From contig NZ_QKLU01000001.1 of NCBI RefSeq assembly GCF_003208655.1, positions 744,001 to 808,000 on the forward strand: DNA of 64,000 nucleotides, written 5' to 3'. The position numbers and the translations under genes were made by a program. Of this stretch, positions 1 through 8,956 are shown in pieces; within the stretch, counting starts at the first letter, position 1, and the number at the start of each line of letters is the position of its first letter. Source of the stretch: Pedobacter nutrimenti. Lineage in GTDB: Bacteria > Bacteroidota > Bacteroidia > Sphingobacteriales > Sphingobacteriaceae. The notes below the pieces were generated by a model, which saw only the letters and a program-made list of their open reading frames with translations, had not been told where the DNA came from and made no database searches.

Positions 1-1
1 T

Positions 2-664
2 GATATTGGGTTGGAGGGTCAGAATACATTAAAAAATGCCCGGGTTGCCGTTGTCGGCGCGGGAGGCCTGGGATGCCCGGTATTACAATACCTCAATTCT
101 ACAGGTATTGGCACTCTAGGTATTATTGACTTCGACGTTGTAGAGGAATCCAACCTGCACCGACAGGTACTATATGGTCAGGCACATATTGGACAAAAAA
201 AAGCCGAAACGGCCTCCAGACAGCTCGCCGCTCAAAATCCGCATACCGTCTTTGAAGTACATCATGTATTACTTAATGAAGAAAATGTTTCAGAAATCCT
301 TTCTGCGTACGATGTGATCGTAGATGGCTGCGATAATTTTGCGACCCGTTATGTTGTAAATGACGCCTGTGTCCATTTAGAAAAGCCATTAATTTATGGT
401 AGTATTTTAGGTTACAATGGTCAGATCGCCGGTTTTAACATCAATGGATCAAAAAACCTCAGGGACCTTTTTGAAGAAGCACCAAACCCTGAAGACGTCC
501 CGTCCTGTTCTGAAAATGGTGTTTTGGCGACCGTACCAGGCATCATAGGGCTTTTAATGGCCCAGTTTACCATTGATGTTATTTTAAAACGGTTCCTTTT
601 TCAGGATAAGTTTATCGTGTTTAATACAAGCACAATGGATCGAACGATATTAAGTATTTCTTAA
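2..664 (+). CDS. ThiF/MoeB/HesA-family E1-like adenylyltransferase, 5' end cut by window edge
   Basis: This family adenylates the C-terminus of a ubiquitin-like sulfur carrier (MoaD or ThiS) for molybdopterin or thiamine synthesis in the cytoplasm. The frame is open from base 2 with no convincing start, so the N-terminus lies outside the window; the TTG at 11 falls inside the conserved entry to the fold. Visible motifs are the nucleotide-binding loop VVGAGGLGCPV, the aspartate strand GIIDFDVVEESNLHRQ, DGCDNFATRY, and PSCSENGVLATVPGIIG with the probable catalytic cysteine. The MoeB-type zinc CxxC pairs are not evident and there is no C-terminal rhodanese domain. Whether it serves molybdopterin or thiamine synthesis cannot be told here; no partner gene is visible. 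Confidence 0.9.
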   Translation, partial: DIGLEGQNTLKNARVAVVGAGGLGCPVLQYLNSTGIGTLGIIDFDVVEESNLHRQVLYGQAHIGQKKAETASRQLAAQNPHTVFEVHHVLLNEENVSEILSAYDVIVDGCDNFATRYVVNDACVHLEKPLIYGSILGYNGQIAGFNINGSKNLRDLFEEAPNPEDVPSCSENGVLATVPGIIGLLMAQFTIDVILKRFLFQDKFIVFNTSTMDRTILSIS

Positions 665-688
665 AACCGGAACTACAAGTTCCGGTTT
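664..688. terminator. Bidirectional terminator between thiF-like and aldo/keto reductase genes
   Basis: Perfect 11-bp inverted repeat (AAACCGGAACT, loop ACA, AGTTCCGGTTT) with A/T-rich flanks. It starts on the last base of the ThiF-like gene and overlaps the end of the convergent reductase gene, so it can serve both. Confidence 0.7.
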
Positions 689-1671
689 AAAATTTCGTTG
701 ATTTGCTGAAGTTCTGCCTCTGTGAAAATAATATTATCCAGGCATTTCAGGGAATCGGCCAATTGTTCTGGCTTACTTGCCCCTACCAGAACAGAGCTTA
801 CCCTCGGATCTTTTAACAACCAGGACAAGGCCATATGCGCTAATTTTTGCCCCCTGCTTTTCGCAAGCGCGTTGAGTTCATGGATTTGCTGCAATTTACT
901 TTCTGTGATCTGACCGGTCTGTAGAAAACCATGGGCTTTGGCCGCTCTTGAATCGGCTGGAATCCCACTAAGGTATTTATCGGTAAGCAAGCCCTGGGCC
1001 AATGGTGAAAATGGGATACAGCCAACCCCCTGTTGTCCCAAAATATCCATTAATCCATTTTCCACCCAACGTTCAAACATGGAGTATTTGGGTTGATGGA
1101 TAAGACATGGGGTCCCCAGTTCTTTAAGGACTTTAATTGCTTCGGCCGCCTGCTCGGCATTGTAATTCGATATACCGACATAAAGTGCTTTTCCTTGTTT
1201 TACGATCTGGTCCAATGCCATCATCGTTTCGGTAATGGGCGTTTCCGGATCCGGCCTGTGGTGATAAAAGATATCCACATAGTCCAGCTGCATTCTTTTT
1301 AAACTTTGATCCAAACTGGAAACCAGATACTTTTTAGATCCCCAATCTCCATAAGGCCCCTTCCACATGGTATAACCGGCTTTGGTAGAAATGATCATCT
1401 CATCCCTGAACGTTTTAAAGTCTTCTTTTAAAATTTTTCCAAAGTTTTCTTCAGCAGAGCCCGGAGGCGGCCCGTAGTTATTGGCCAGATCAAAATGAGT
1501 AACGCCGTGGTCAAAAGCAAGTTTCAGGATGGCCCTGGAGTTTTCCAGCACATCCACATGACCGAAATTATGCCAAAGCCCCAGGGACAAAGCCGGCAGT
1601 TTTAAGCCACTTTGCCCGCAGCGGCGAAATTGCATTTTCTCGTATCTGTCTTCAGCGGGGATATAAGTCAT
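673..1671 (-). CDS. Aldo/keto reductase, YghZ/Gpr (L-glyceraldehyde 3-phosphate reductase) type
   Basis: NADPH-dependent reductase of small aldehydes with a TIM-barrel fold; the close family (E. coli YghZ, also called GpsA-like Gpr) reduces L-glyceraldehyde 3-phosphate. The match runs the full length: PALSLGLWHNFGHV, THFDLANNYGPPPGSAEENFG (catalytic Asp and Tyr), STKAGY (Lys), FYHHRPD (His), and the C-terminal NADP-binding part with VLVGASKPEQL. Length 332 residues is normal for the family, and the start is an ATG. It is the last gene before the ThiF-like gene and is read convergently. A tie to the adjacent glycan locus is possible but not shown. Confidence 0.9.
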   Translation of the reverse strand: MTYIPAEDRYEKMQFRRCGQSGLKLPALSLGLWHNFGHVDVLENSRAILKLAFDHGVTHFDLANNYGPPPGSAEENFGKILKEDFKTFRDEMIISTKAGYTMWKGPYGDWGSKKYLVSSLDQSLKRMQLDYVDIFYHHRPDPETPITETMMALDQIVKQGKALYVGISNYNAEQAAEAIKVLKELGTPCLIHQPKYSMFERWVENGLMDILGQQGVGCIPFSPLAQGLLTDKYLSGIPADSRAAKAHGFLQTGQITESKLQQIHELNALAKSRGQKLAHMALSWLLKDPRVSSVLVGASKPEQLADSLKCLDNIIFTEAELQQINEILNRNL

Positions 1672-1696
1672 ATCTTATTATTTTAATGCTAAATAA

Positions 1697-1720
1697 CAAA
1701 AAAAGCCCCTAACAGGGGCT
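1697..1720 (-). terminator. Terminator after GH109-like gene
   Basis: AGCCCCT, loop, AGGGGCT followed on the minus strand by a run of seven T. It lies just past the stop of the GH109-like gene. Confidence 0.8.
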
Positions 1721-1747
1721 CTTTCACTCAATTATTATTCTAACCTA

Positions 1748-3100
1748 TTAATAATCATCATTTAATGCAAAGACAGCTTGCCTGGTCATCCATTTACCGC
1801 TGGTAAAATCCGGAAAATCAATTGTTTCATTTCCAAGCTCTATAGACTGCTCACTTAAAGGGGTGATTGCACTCCAGGCGGCCGCATCATACACATCCAA
1901 AGGTGTTGGCGTCCCGCGCTTTACTGACTCAATAAAGGCATGGACCACAAAGAAGTCCATTCCCCCGTGACCTGCACCCTGCGCATCATTACCATACTTT
2001 TTCCATAATGGATGATCGTATTTTTCCAACCATTCTTTTGCGCTGTCCCATTGGTGCGGCTTACTTTGACCTTCTACATACACGCTCTTGTTCAGGTCCA
2101 TCCATAAACCATTGGTTCCCTGCACCCTAAAACCTAATGAATAAGGTCTGGGTGAGTTTGTGTCGTGCTGAAGGATGATGGTCTCACCGTTGGCACACTG
2201 TATGGTTGTTGTAACAATATCGCCCAATCTGAATTTCACTTTAGCATTGGGATGATTTTCACCCCCATGATCCACGATATATTTATGCAAACCCCTCGAC
2301 TGTGTTGCAAATGAACTCAACTTAAGAAATCTGTTTCCCCGGTTGATATTGATACACTGGGCAACAGGTCCAATTCCGTGGGTGGGATAAAGATCACCAT
2401 TCCGGTGTACAGAGTGATTTGTCCTCCATCTGGCTTCAGAGAAACCTTTTTCATTAAATTCAACTCCTCCTCCATAGGGTTTTACACCGTCATTGAATTT
2501 CACCTCTCTCAGGTCATGTTGATATCCGCCCTGCAAATGGGTAATTTCACCAAACAAACCTTGCCGAACCATATTTAAAACCGCAAGCACATCCCTTCGG
2601 TAACATACATTTTCCAGCATCATGACTTGCGCGTCGTGCTTTTCAGCAGCCTGAACAACATCCCAGTGATCTTGCAGCGTTATACCCAGCATAACTTCTG
2701 TAGCCACATATTTCAATCCCGCTTCCAGCGAACCTATAATCATTGGCTTATGCCATTCCCAGGGAGTGGCAATCAGAACAGATTTCAAATCTTTGATCTG
2801 GAGCATTTTTTTCCAGGCATTATTGTCACCTGTAAAAACCTTAGGCATCGGCTTTCCGCTTTTGGTAATCATTGCTTTGGCCATATCCAGCATTCTTGCA
2901 TCCACATCACAGATGGCAACCACATCCACATCATCCCTTTTTAAAAGTAAGGCTAAATGGTTTTGTCCGCGCAAACCTACTCCGATCATGGCAATTTTTA
3001 CCTTTTCACCTGCATAGTTGGCAAAAAGTGTCTTTTCAGGCAGAATGGTCAGGGCTGCAGCAGTCAGACTGGTTGTTCTTACAAATTCTCGTCTGTTCAT
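1748..3100 (-). CDS. GH109-like NAD-dependent glycosidase (alpha-N-acetylgalactosaminidase family)
   Basis: Gfo/Idh/MocA-fold protein resembling the GH109 enzymes that remove terminal alpha-GalNAc using a tightly bound NAD+ redox cycle. The ATG at 3100 gives a twin-arginine leader (NRREFVRTTSLTAAALTIL), pointing to Tat export of a folded, cofactor-loaded enzyme; a longer frame to 3142 would bury it. The dinucleotide loop GVGLRG is at about 40-45, ENVCYRRD at about 163-170 and the family signature GGYQHDLR at 191-198. GAGHGGMDFF and the C-terminal ending INDDY-like (ALNDDY) also fit. Length 450 residues is usual. It follows a small beta-sandwich gene in the same direction and is divergent from SusC, with shared LacI-type operators. 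Substrate is inferred from family, not proven. Confidence 0.88.
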   Translation of the reverse strand: MNRREFVRTTSLTAAALTILPEKTLFANYAGEKVKIAMIGVGLRGQNHLALLLKRDDVDVVAICDVDARMLDMAKAMITKSGKPMPKVFTGDNNAWKKMLQIKDLKSVLIATPWEWHKPMIIGSLEAGLKYVATEVMLGITLQDHWDVVQAAEKHDAQVMMLENVCYRRDVLAVLNMVRQGLFGEITHLQGGYQHDLREVKFNDGVKPYGGGVEFNEKGFSEARWRTNHSVHRNGDLYPTHGIGPVAQCININRGNRFLKLSSFATQSRGLHKYIVDHGGENHPNAKVKFRLGDIVTTTIQCANGETIILQHDTNSPRPYSLGFRVQGTNGLWMDLNKSVYVEGQSKPHQWDSAKEWLEKYDHPLWKKYGNDAQGAGHGGMDFFVVHAFIESVKRGTPTPLDVYDAAAWSAITPLSEQSIELGNETIDFPDFTSGKWMTRQAVFALNDDY

Positions 3101-3162
3101 AATTGTGTTTTCGTTTTGTTTTATCGTTATTAAATTCTTCAAAGAGGCTTTTGGCCCTCTGT

Positions 3163-3768
3163 TTAATTATTTTCTAATTTTCTTCCTTCAATTTTTAAAA
3201 AGCTCCATTTCACCGCCTTACCACCTCCATAGCTTTGTTCTAATAAGCCTATGTCTCCTGAAAAGTCTGTCATCTTAAAGGAATCCGTTTTTAAAGTCGA
3301 CAGCGTTAATCCTCCATTATCCAGGATTTTCAGTTTTACAAAGGCTTTATCATTTTCACGGGGGCTGATTTCCATTATCAATTTCATATCCCCTATAAGT
3401 TGTTCTGCCGGAAGCTTCCTTTCTGTTTTGTGCGGGCCTATAAAAAGACACCCATCAACATCCAGTCCGACTTTAACAGGCTCAGCAGACTGCTCTTGTT
3501 TTGCTTTTAGTCCAACGAGCAAGCCTACATTTTTTATAGCCTTACTATAAACAAAATGAAAATGAATTGAAAAACCGTAATCCGGGACAACATCATGTGT
3601 AAATCGACCATCTGCAGGAAACGCAGTCCATTCCCTGTAAGTACTTACTGTCCCATCTGTACACAAATGTACAGGCGCAGAAATCACCGGATTTGGTTCC
3701 ATCACAATGGGTTCATCGAATGAACTGCTTTTAAAAAGTAGCGTAAAGACATCTCTTCTGTGCATCAT
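3163..3768 (-). CDS. Protein of unknown function, probable LamG-like beta-sandwich
   Basis: A 201-residue protein, probably first in the GH109 operon. It begins with a twin-arginine-like stretch (HRRDVFTLLFKS) but lacks the hydrophobic core of a working Tat signal. The rest is rich in beta strands, and its end (GDIGLLEQSYGGG...WSFLKIEGRKL) resembles the concanavalin/LamG-type domain found at the N-terminus of some Bacteroidota PhoD-like phosphatases. No phosphatase domain follows, so it could be a truncated remnant or a free-standing glycan-binding domain. Two adjacent ATG codons (3768 and 3765) are possible starts. Function unknown. Confidence 0.6.
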   Translation of the reverse strand: MMHRRDVFTLLFKSSSFDEPIVMEPNPVISAPVHLCTDGTVSTYREWTAFPADGRFTHDVVPDYGFSIHFHFVYSKAIKNVGLLVGLKAKQEQSAEPVKVGLDVDGCLFIGPHKTERKLPAEQLIGDMKLIMEISPRENDKAFVKLKILDNGGLTLSTLKTDSFKMTDFSGDIGLLEQSYGGGKAVKWSFLKIEGRKLENN

Positions 3769-3850
3769 TCAGGGAATTAGGTTTGGTTTAGTTGTTCCAA
3801 GGTAGAGTTTTTCTTTTCAAGGTGATCAATCATTCTTTCCAATAATCACG

Positions 3851-3883
3851 CAAACGTTTGACAACAAAGCAATCAAACGTTTG
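3851..3883. promoter_or_regulatory. Two LacI-family operator sites in the divergent GH109/SusC promoter region
   Basis: Two copies of the perfect palindrome CAAACGTTTG at 3851-3860 and 3874-3883, 23 bp apart. Read in one orientation both have a T before and GC after (TCAAACGTTTGC), the form typical of LacI-family half-sites with a central CG. They sit about 85-110 bp upstream of the minus-strand beta-sandwich/GH109 operon. The likely binder is the LacI-family protein at 8957-9985. Confidence 0.75.
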
Positions 3884-4062
3884 CTTTAAATTTCCGAAAA
3901 ACAACATTTACCTGGATTAAGTGCAAAAAAATCCACCCTAAAAGCCTAAAAATCCAAAAACATAACCAGAACCCCTTAAAGACCATAAAAAAGCGCTGTA
4001 AAAAGCATACTTTTTTTCGATTTCAACTCCTTTCACAACCCAAAAAACAACAAAATCCCTAT

Positions 4063-4072
4063 CAAACGTTTG
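4063..4072. promoter_or_regulatory. Third LacI-family operator, proximal to SusC
   Basis: A third CAAACGTTTG palindrome in the context TCAAACGTTTGCGTG, 189 bp from the second site. That is close to 18 helical turns, so looping between the sites is plausible. It lies about 123 bp upstream of the SusC start and just upstream of a weak promoter candidate (TACCTTTC at 4120-4127). Confidence 0.75.
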
Positions 4073-4084
4073 CGTGAATTTAGA

Positions 4085-4162
4085 AAGCTTCAAATTGAAG
4101 CTTCAGTTCATTTGCTTTATACCTTTCAACTATTCTTTTGAGGGAGAAGCGGCTCCCAAAAG
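4085..4162 (+). promoter_or_regulatory. SusC promoter/leader palindromes
   Basis: Holds a perfect 19-bp palindrome (AAGCTTCAA, A, TTGAAGCTT at 4085-4103), then a candidate -7 element TACCTTTC at 4120-4127, then an imperfect hairpin in the leader (CTTTTGAGGGAG, loop, CTCCCAAAAG at 4135-4162). The palindrome could be a second operator; the hairpin could affect susC translation or RNA stability. Both roles are inferred. Confidence 0.4.
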
Positions 4163-4195
4163 AAAACACAACTAACCAAACCTAAAATTCAACAC

Positions 4196-7100
4196 ATGAC
4201 AAAGATTTACAAGCAATCTGGTCTGGTTCCTTCTGGAACCTCCCCTCATTTCAGAAAAGCAAAGCGGCCTCTTCTGAATCAATTAAAAAAGGCAATTCCT
4301 TTAATGCTTCTTACCTTATTATCTGTGATGACTTATGCACAAACAACCCTTACAGGTAAAGTTACAGATGAAACCGGAGCACCCCTACCTGGCGTCTCCG
4401 TAAAAGTAAAAAATGCCCCAGGGGCTGCCATGACAGATGTAAATGGTAAATACAATATCCAGGCATCTGCTAAAGCGATTTTAGAATTTACGTACGTAGG
4501 TTACCTGAAACAGGAAATATCCGTTTCAGGGCAAAACACCATCAATGTAACCTTACAACCAGATTCCAAATTAATGGATGAGGTAATTGTGGTGGGTTAC
4601 ACCACTAAAAACAAATCGCAGATTGTGAGTTCTGTATCTACAGTAACATCAAAACAATTACTGGACGTAACCAGCAACAGTACAGCGAGCCTTTTACAGG
4701 GAAAAGCTTCTGGTGTAATGGTATCCACGACCTCCGGTCAGCCAGGTACCACTCCTTCCATCCGGATTAGGGGTACCGGAACAATTACCTCTGGCGCAGA
4801 ACCATTAACGGTTGTGGACGGAATCATCGGGGGCTCGGCCAACCCGAGAGACATTGAATCGGTAACCATACTAAAAGATGCAGCAGCGACTGGTCTTTAT
4901 GGCTCAAGAGCGGCCAACGGTGTTCTTGTGATTACAACAAAACAAGGAAAAAGTGGAAAAACAAAGGTTGATTACAGCGGTTCGTTTGGTATTAATAATG
5001 CTTCTCAGGGTAACTTTAAGCTCATGACCGGGCAACAACTCCTGGATTTTTATACACCTTTATACAATACCGATTATACCACTAAACGCAATGCCAATAT
5101 TACAACCTTAAAAAAAACAGTACCCAATCCGACGCAACAGCAAATAGACGATTATTTAACCAGTAAAGGCATTCCGCTAACTTCAGGTGCTTATCTGGCA
5201 CAAAGCCTTCCTGCAGTACCGGAGAATACCAACTGGAGAGATATTGCCTTCAGACAAGCTTACACCAACAATCAGGCTATTAATATTTCCGGTGGTGATG
5301 AAAAAACGAAATTTTATGTAGGGGCAAATTATTACGATGAGCAGGGAACCTTAATCAACACAGATTATAAAAATTTCACTTTCAGGGTTAATCTGGAGCA
5401 TCAGATTAATAAACGTTTTAAAGTAACGGCAAGGATCAACAGCAGTTTTAGTAAAACACAAAACGATCCAAGCGGTGCTTTATATCAGGCCTATACCAAT
5501 AGCCCATGGGATAATCCGTATAATCCGGACGGCAGTCCAAAGTACGTGGATTTTACCACTAAAGGATGGTATGGCCGGGATGCAAACAACTTTTTGTTTT
5601 CCAGTCAGTATGACAGAAACAATTCCAGAGGACAAAACCTGACCGGAGATGTAAAATTAGATTATAAAATCGCCGATTGGATTAGCTTTTCAACCTCTAA
5701 CCGCTATACAGCAACCAATTCCCGTTCAGAAAAACTGACAGATCCCCGTACCCCATCCGGAAAGTCATTGGGAGGAGAAGTGTATACAGCCTATGGCTAT
5801 ACCAATTCCTTTATCACCTCCAACCTTTTCAATGCAAACCACAGCTTTGGAAAACACAACCTAAGCGGAATTGCAGGTTTTGAATACCAACAGAATTATT
5901 TGGATGGCATGAATGCGACAGCCGACGGTATTTTACCGGGATTATATGTTTTGGATGCTACAGCAACTCCGAAACTGGTGAACGGAACAAATTCAAAAAG
6001 CCGTTATGTATCGGAATTGTTTATGGGAGATTACAACTATGACAACCGTTACTTCGCTACAGTTTCTTTAAGGAACGATGCCTCTTCTAAATTTGGCCGC
6101 AACCATTTAAGCGGACTATTCTATTCATTTGCAGGAGGATGGAACATTTCGAATGAAAAGTTTTTTGAATCCAAAACCATTACAAACCTTAAATTAAGGG
6201 GCAGTTACGGAATAACCGGAAATACGCCTTCTGGTGACTATTCTCACCTGGACCTTTACCTGGCAAACATACAGTATGCGACCATTCCCGGAGCTTATCC
6301 CCGCAGTTTGCCAAACCCCAACCTGACCTGGGAAACACCTACAACCATAAACGCAGGTATTAACATTGGTTTCTGGAACAGGATTGATTTAAGTGTAGAC
6401 GTCTATCAGCGGACAAACAAAGACCTGATTATCGATGTACCCCTTAACTCGGCTACCGGTTTCTATTATTCGACCCAGAACATCGGAAGTGTTCGCAACA
6501 AGGGTATAGATATTGAATTAAATACGAAGAACCTTGTAGGCGAATTTAAATGGAACAGTACCTTTAACATCGGTTTTAATAAAAACAGGGTAATCAGTCT
6601 GTACAAAGACCAGCCGATTCCAAAAGGCTTGCAACAAATTGCAGTTGGAAAAGACTTGAATTCCTGGTATATGGCAGAATGGGCTGGTGTGGATCCAAAT
6701 ACAGGCGCGCCTCAATGGTATACCAATACCCTTGATGCTTCCGGCAATTACGTAAAAACAATTACAAACAACCAGGCCCTGGCAAAACCAGCCTATGTTG
6801 GTACTGCGACCCCAAAATTCACCGGTGGATTTGCCAATGATTTCTCTTATAAAAACTTCACTTTAAGTGCCTTTATGAATTTCGTATATGGCAGCAAAAT
6901 ATACAATTCCAGCAGGGAACTTTTCGATGCCGATGGTGCCTACCCTCAATACAACAGTATGGTGTTAAAAGAAGGCTGGAGCAGATGGGAAAAACCCGGA
7001 GATATTGCAACCCATCCCCTGCCTGTATTAAACGGCAATGGGTCCAACAAAACATCCTCAAGATATCTGGAAAACGGTTCTTACATCCGTTTACGTAATG

Positions 7101-7330
7101 TCACCTTAGGATATAATTTACCGGAAAGTATCAATCAAAAACTAAAAGTATCTAACATCCGCGTTTTTGTTAGCGGGGATAACCTGGTGACCTTAACCGG
7201 TTTCTCAGGTATGGACCCGGAAGTATCCAATGTGGTTTCGGGCTCCAGCTCTACAGAATCAAATGGCGTAAGCGGGACCAAATATCCGATCAGCAAGAAA
7301 ATTTTATTTGGTGTTAACGTGAGTTTCTAA
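4196..7330 (+). CDS. SusC/RagA-family TonB-linked outer-membrane transporter
   Basis: Outer-membrane beta-barrel that imports glycan fragments with its SusD lipoprotein partner, powered by TonB-ExbBD. The protein has a long N-terminal extension and signal peptide (hydrophobic LMLLTLLSVMTYAQ near residues 38-50), a carboxypeptidase-like regulatory domain (LTGKVTDETGAPLPGVSVKVK), a TonB plug with IRIRGTGTI and the SusC signature ILKDAAATGLYGSRAANGVLVITTK, then a barrel ending in a terminal Phe (FGVNVSF). At 1044 residues it is a normal SusC. It is 26 bp upstream of the SusD gene and preceded by LacI-type operators, so the pair is probably induced by its own substrate. Confidence 0.96.
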   Translation: MTKIYKQSGLVPSGTSPHFRKAKRPLLNQLKKAIPLMLLTLLSVMTYAQTTLTGKVTDETGAPLPGVSVKVKNAPGAAMTDVNGKYNIQASAKAILEFTYVGYLKQEISVSGQNTINVTLQPDSKLMDEVIVVGYTTKNKSQIVSSVSTVTSKQLLDVTSNSTASLLQGKASGVMVSTTSGQPGTTPSIRIRGTGTITSGAEPLTVVDGIIGGSANPRDIESVTILKDAAATGLYGSRAANGVLVITTKQGKSGKTKVDYSGSFGINNASQGNFKLMTGQQLLDFYTPLYNTDYTTKRNANITTLKKTVPNPTQQQIDDYLTSKGIPLTSGAYLAQSLPAVPENTNWRDIAFRQAYTNNQAINISGGDEKTKFYVGANYYDEQGTLINTDYKNFTFRVNLEHQINKRFKVTARINSSFSKTQNDPSGALYQAYTNSPWDNPYNPDGSPKYVDFTTKGWYGRDANNFLFSSQYDRNNSRGQNLTGDVKLDYKIADWISFSTSNRYTATNSRSEKLTDPRTPSGKSLGGEVYTAYGYTNSFITSNLFNANHSFGKHNLSGIAGFEYQQNYLDGMNATADGILPGLYVLDATATPKLVNGTNSKSRYVSELFMGDYNYDNRYFATVSLRNDASSKFGRNHLSGLFYSFAGGWNISNEKFFESKTITNLKLRGSYGITGNTPSGDYSHLDLYLANIQYATIPGAYPRSLPNPNLTWETPTTINAGINIGFWNRIDLSVDVYQRTNKDLIIDVPLNSATGFYYSTQNIGSVRNKGIDIELNTKNLVGEFKWNSTFNIGFNKNRVISLYKDQPIPKGLQQIAVGKDLNSWYMAEWAGVDPNTGAPQWYTNTLDASGNYVKTITNNQALAKPAYVGTATPKFTGGFANDFSYKNFTLSAFMNFVYGSKIYNSSRELFDADGAYPQYNSMVLKEGWSRWEKPGDIATHPLPVLNGNGSNKTSSRYLENGSYIRLRNVTLGYNLPESINQKLKVSNIRVFVSGDNLVTLTGFSGMDPEVSNVVSGSSSTESNGVSGTKYPISKKILFGVNVSF

Positions 7331-7356
7331 AGGATAAACTATTAAAAAGAATTGAA

Positions 7357-8844
7357 ATGATTAAAAAATATAAAATGGCCATCATAGCCTTATTTGCTTT
7401 AAGCCTGGCTTCCTGCAAAAAGGACTTGGCTCTGGATCCTTACAATGGATTAACCAGTGACAAAATTGTAAATACTGTTGAAGGTCTTACTGCGGCGACA
7501 ATTGGTACATATAACTATATAAAAGACCCTTATTATACCCGCAACTACCATATGCTTTCCGAATATGCCAGTGACAATGTATCGCTCAGTGGCTCAACGA
7601 CTGACCCTCTGTTTTACGCCTACAATTACCGGCACAGACCAGAGATGGGCAATACAGCCAATTTCTGGCGTAAAGCCTACCAAGCCGTTTATGGTACCAA
7701 TGTCGTTATAGAAAAAGTAACCGAAAGCCAGGATGTGGCAAAAAACCAGCTCCTGGGTGAAAACTACTTCCTTAGGGCAATGATCCACTGGGACCTGGTC
7801 CGTTTTTTTGGACGCCCGTATACCGATGATAACGGAGAATCTTTAGGGGTTATGATCAGGACAAATACCGATGTTAATGAACTGCCTGGCAGGTCCAAAG
7901 TAAAAGATGTCTACGCCCTGGTGGTTTCAGATCTGCTAAAATCCATTAAATTAATGAGTAGCGACAAAAACAACAACTTTGCTTCTAAAGAAGTAGGTAT
8001 GGCTTTATTGAGCCGGGTATATCTGTATATGGGAAATTACAAAGATGCCTATGACTATGCCGATAGGGTTATAAAAAGCAACCGATATAAGCTGGTGTCA
8101 ACATCTGACTTGCCAAAGTATTTCACTTTGCCACCGGAAAACAACTCCGAAACGATTTTTGCCATTAAACACGAATTAAAAGATGACCGTTCTGACGATG
8201 CCATTGGTTCCATGTATTATTCTGCCGGGATAGGCTATGGTGAAATGTACGCCTCCCAGCCCTATCGGGATCTTTTGGACAAATTTCCTGAAGACAAACG
8301 TCATTCCTTTATTGAACCACAATATGACAAAAACCCCGACGGCACCATAAAAAAAGATGTAAACGGAAATCCTATTCTTTTAAAAAGAAATGGTTATCCC
8401 AAATATTATATCAACAAATACTCTTTTCAAAGTGGCATAGAAACTTTAAGTTCTCCTGTTATTCTCCGATTGGCAGAAATGTACCTGACCAGGGCAGAAT
8501 GTGCAGTTCAACTTGGGCGACCGGATGAAGCTCTTACCGATGTAAATACCATTCGAAGCCGGGCAGGCCTATCAGGAAATGCATTGTTCTCTTCTTCGAA
8601 TATGATGGGCTATACAAGTGTTTTAAATATTGTTTTGGATGAAAGAAGACTGGAGCTCGCATTTGAAGCCCAAAGAAAATTCGATGTTTTCAGAAACAAA
8701 CTGACTATGGACAGAAATTACCCTGGCACCCACCTAACCAGTCAATTTCCAACTCAGGAAATAAAATATACCGATCCCAGGGTCATTTATTACATTCCTC
8801 AAAACGAATTTATCACCAATCCTAATTTGGTGCAAAACCCTTAA
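7357..8844 (+). CDS. SusD/RagB-family glycan-binding outer-membrane lipoprotein
   Basis: Surface lipoprotein that forms a lid over the SusC barrel and binds the imported glycan. It has a lipoprotein signal with lipobox LASC (Cys about residue 20) followed by KKDLALDPYNGLT, TPR-like helices, the SusD_N region (NYFLRAMIHWDLVRFFGRPYT) and the C-terminal SusD domain (VILRLAEMYLTRAECAVQLGRPDEALTDVN split over two helices, and LDERRLELAFEAQRKFDVFR). Length 495 residues is typical. It directly follows susC and is closed by a strong terminator. The exact glycan cannot be read from the sequence; neighbours suggest GalNAc-containing material. Confidence 0.96.
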   Translation: MIKKYKMAIIALFALSLASCKKDLALDPYNGLTSDKIVNTVEGLTAATIGTYNYIKDPYYTRNYHMLSEYASDNVSLSGSTTDPLFYAYNYRHRPEMGNTANFWRKAYQAVYGTNVVIEKVTESQDVAKNQLLGENYFLRAMIHWDLVRFFGRPYTDDNGESLGVMIRTNTDVNELPGRSKVKDVYALVVSDLLKSIKLMSSDKNNNFASKEVGMALLSRVYLYMGNYKDAYDYADRVIKSNRYKLVSTSDLPKYFTLPPENNSETIFAIKHELKDDRSDDAIGSMYYSAGIGYGEMYASQPYRDLLDKFPEDKRHSFIEPQYDKNPDGTIKKDVNGNPILLKRNGYPKYYINKYSFQSGIETLSSPVILRLAEMYLTRAECAVQLGRPDEALTDVNTIRSRAGLSGNALFSSSNMMGYTSVLNIVLDERRLELAFEAQRKFDVFRNKLTMDRNYPGTHLTSQFPTQEIKYTDPRVIYYIPQNEFITNPNLVQNP

Positions 8845-8876
8845 ACAGAGCGATACGCTTTGGTTTGTTTGGTTAA

Positions 8877-8904
8877 GCCCGGGCCCTTTGGCCTGGGCTT
8901 TTTT
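8877..8904 (+). terminator. Terminator after SusC-SusD operon
   Basis: GC-rich stem GCCCGGGCC, loop CTTT, GGCCTGGGC (one G-T wobble) followed by six T. It separates the susCD transcript from the LacI-family gene. Confidence 0.9.
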
Positions 8905-8956
8905 ATAAATGCCGAATATTCCTTATTTTAAAAGATAATTACAATCTTTGATACCG

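Noticed and set aside
3100-3142. Longer N-terminus of the GH109-like gene
   Set aside because: The shorter form starts exactly at the Tat signal, and the extra residues have no function visible.
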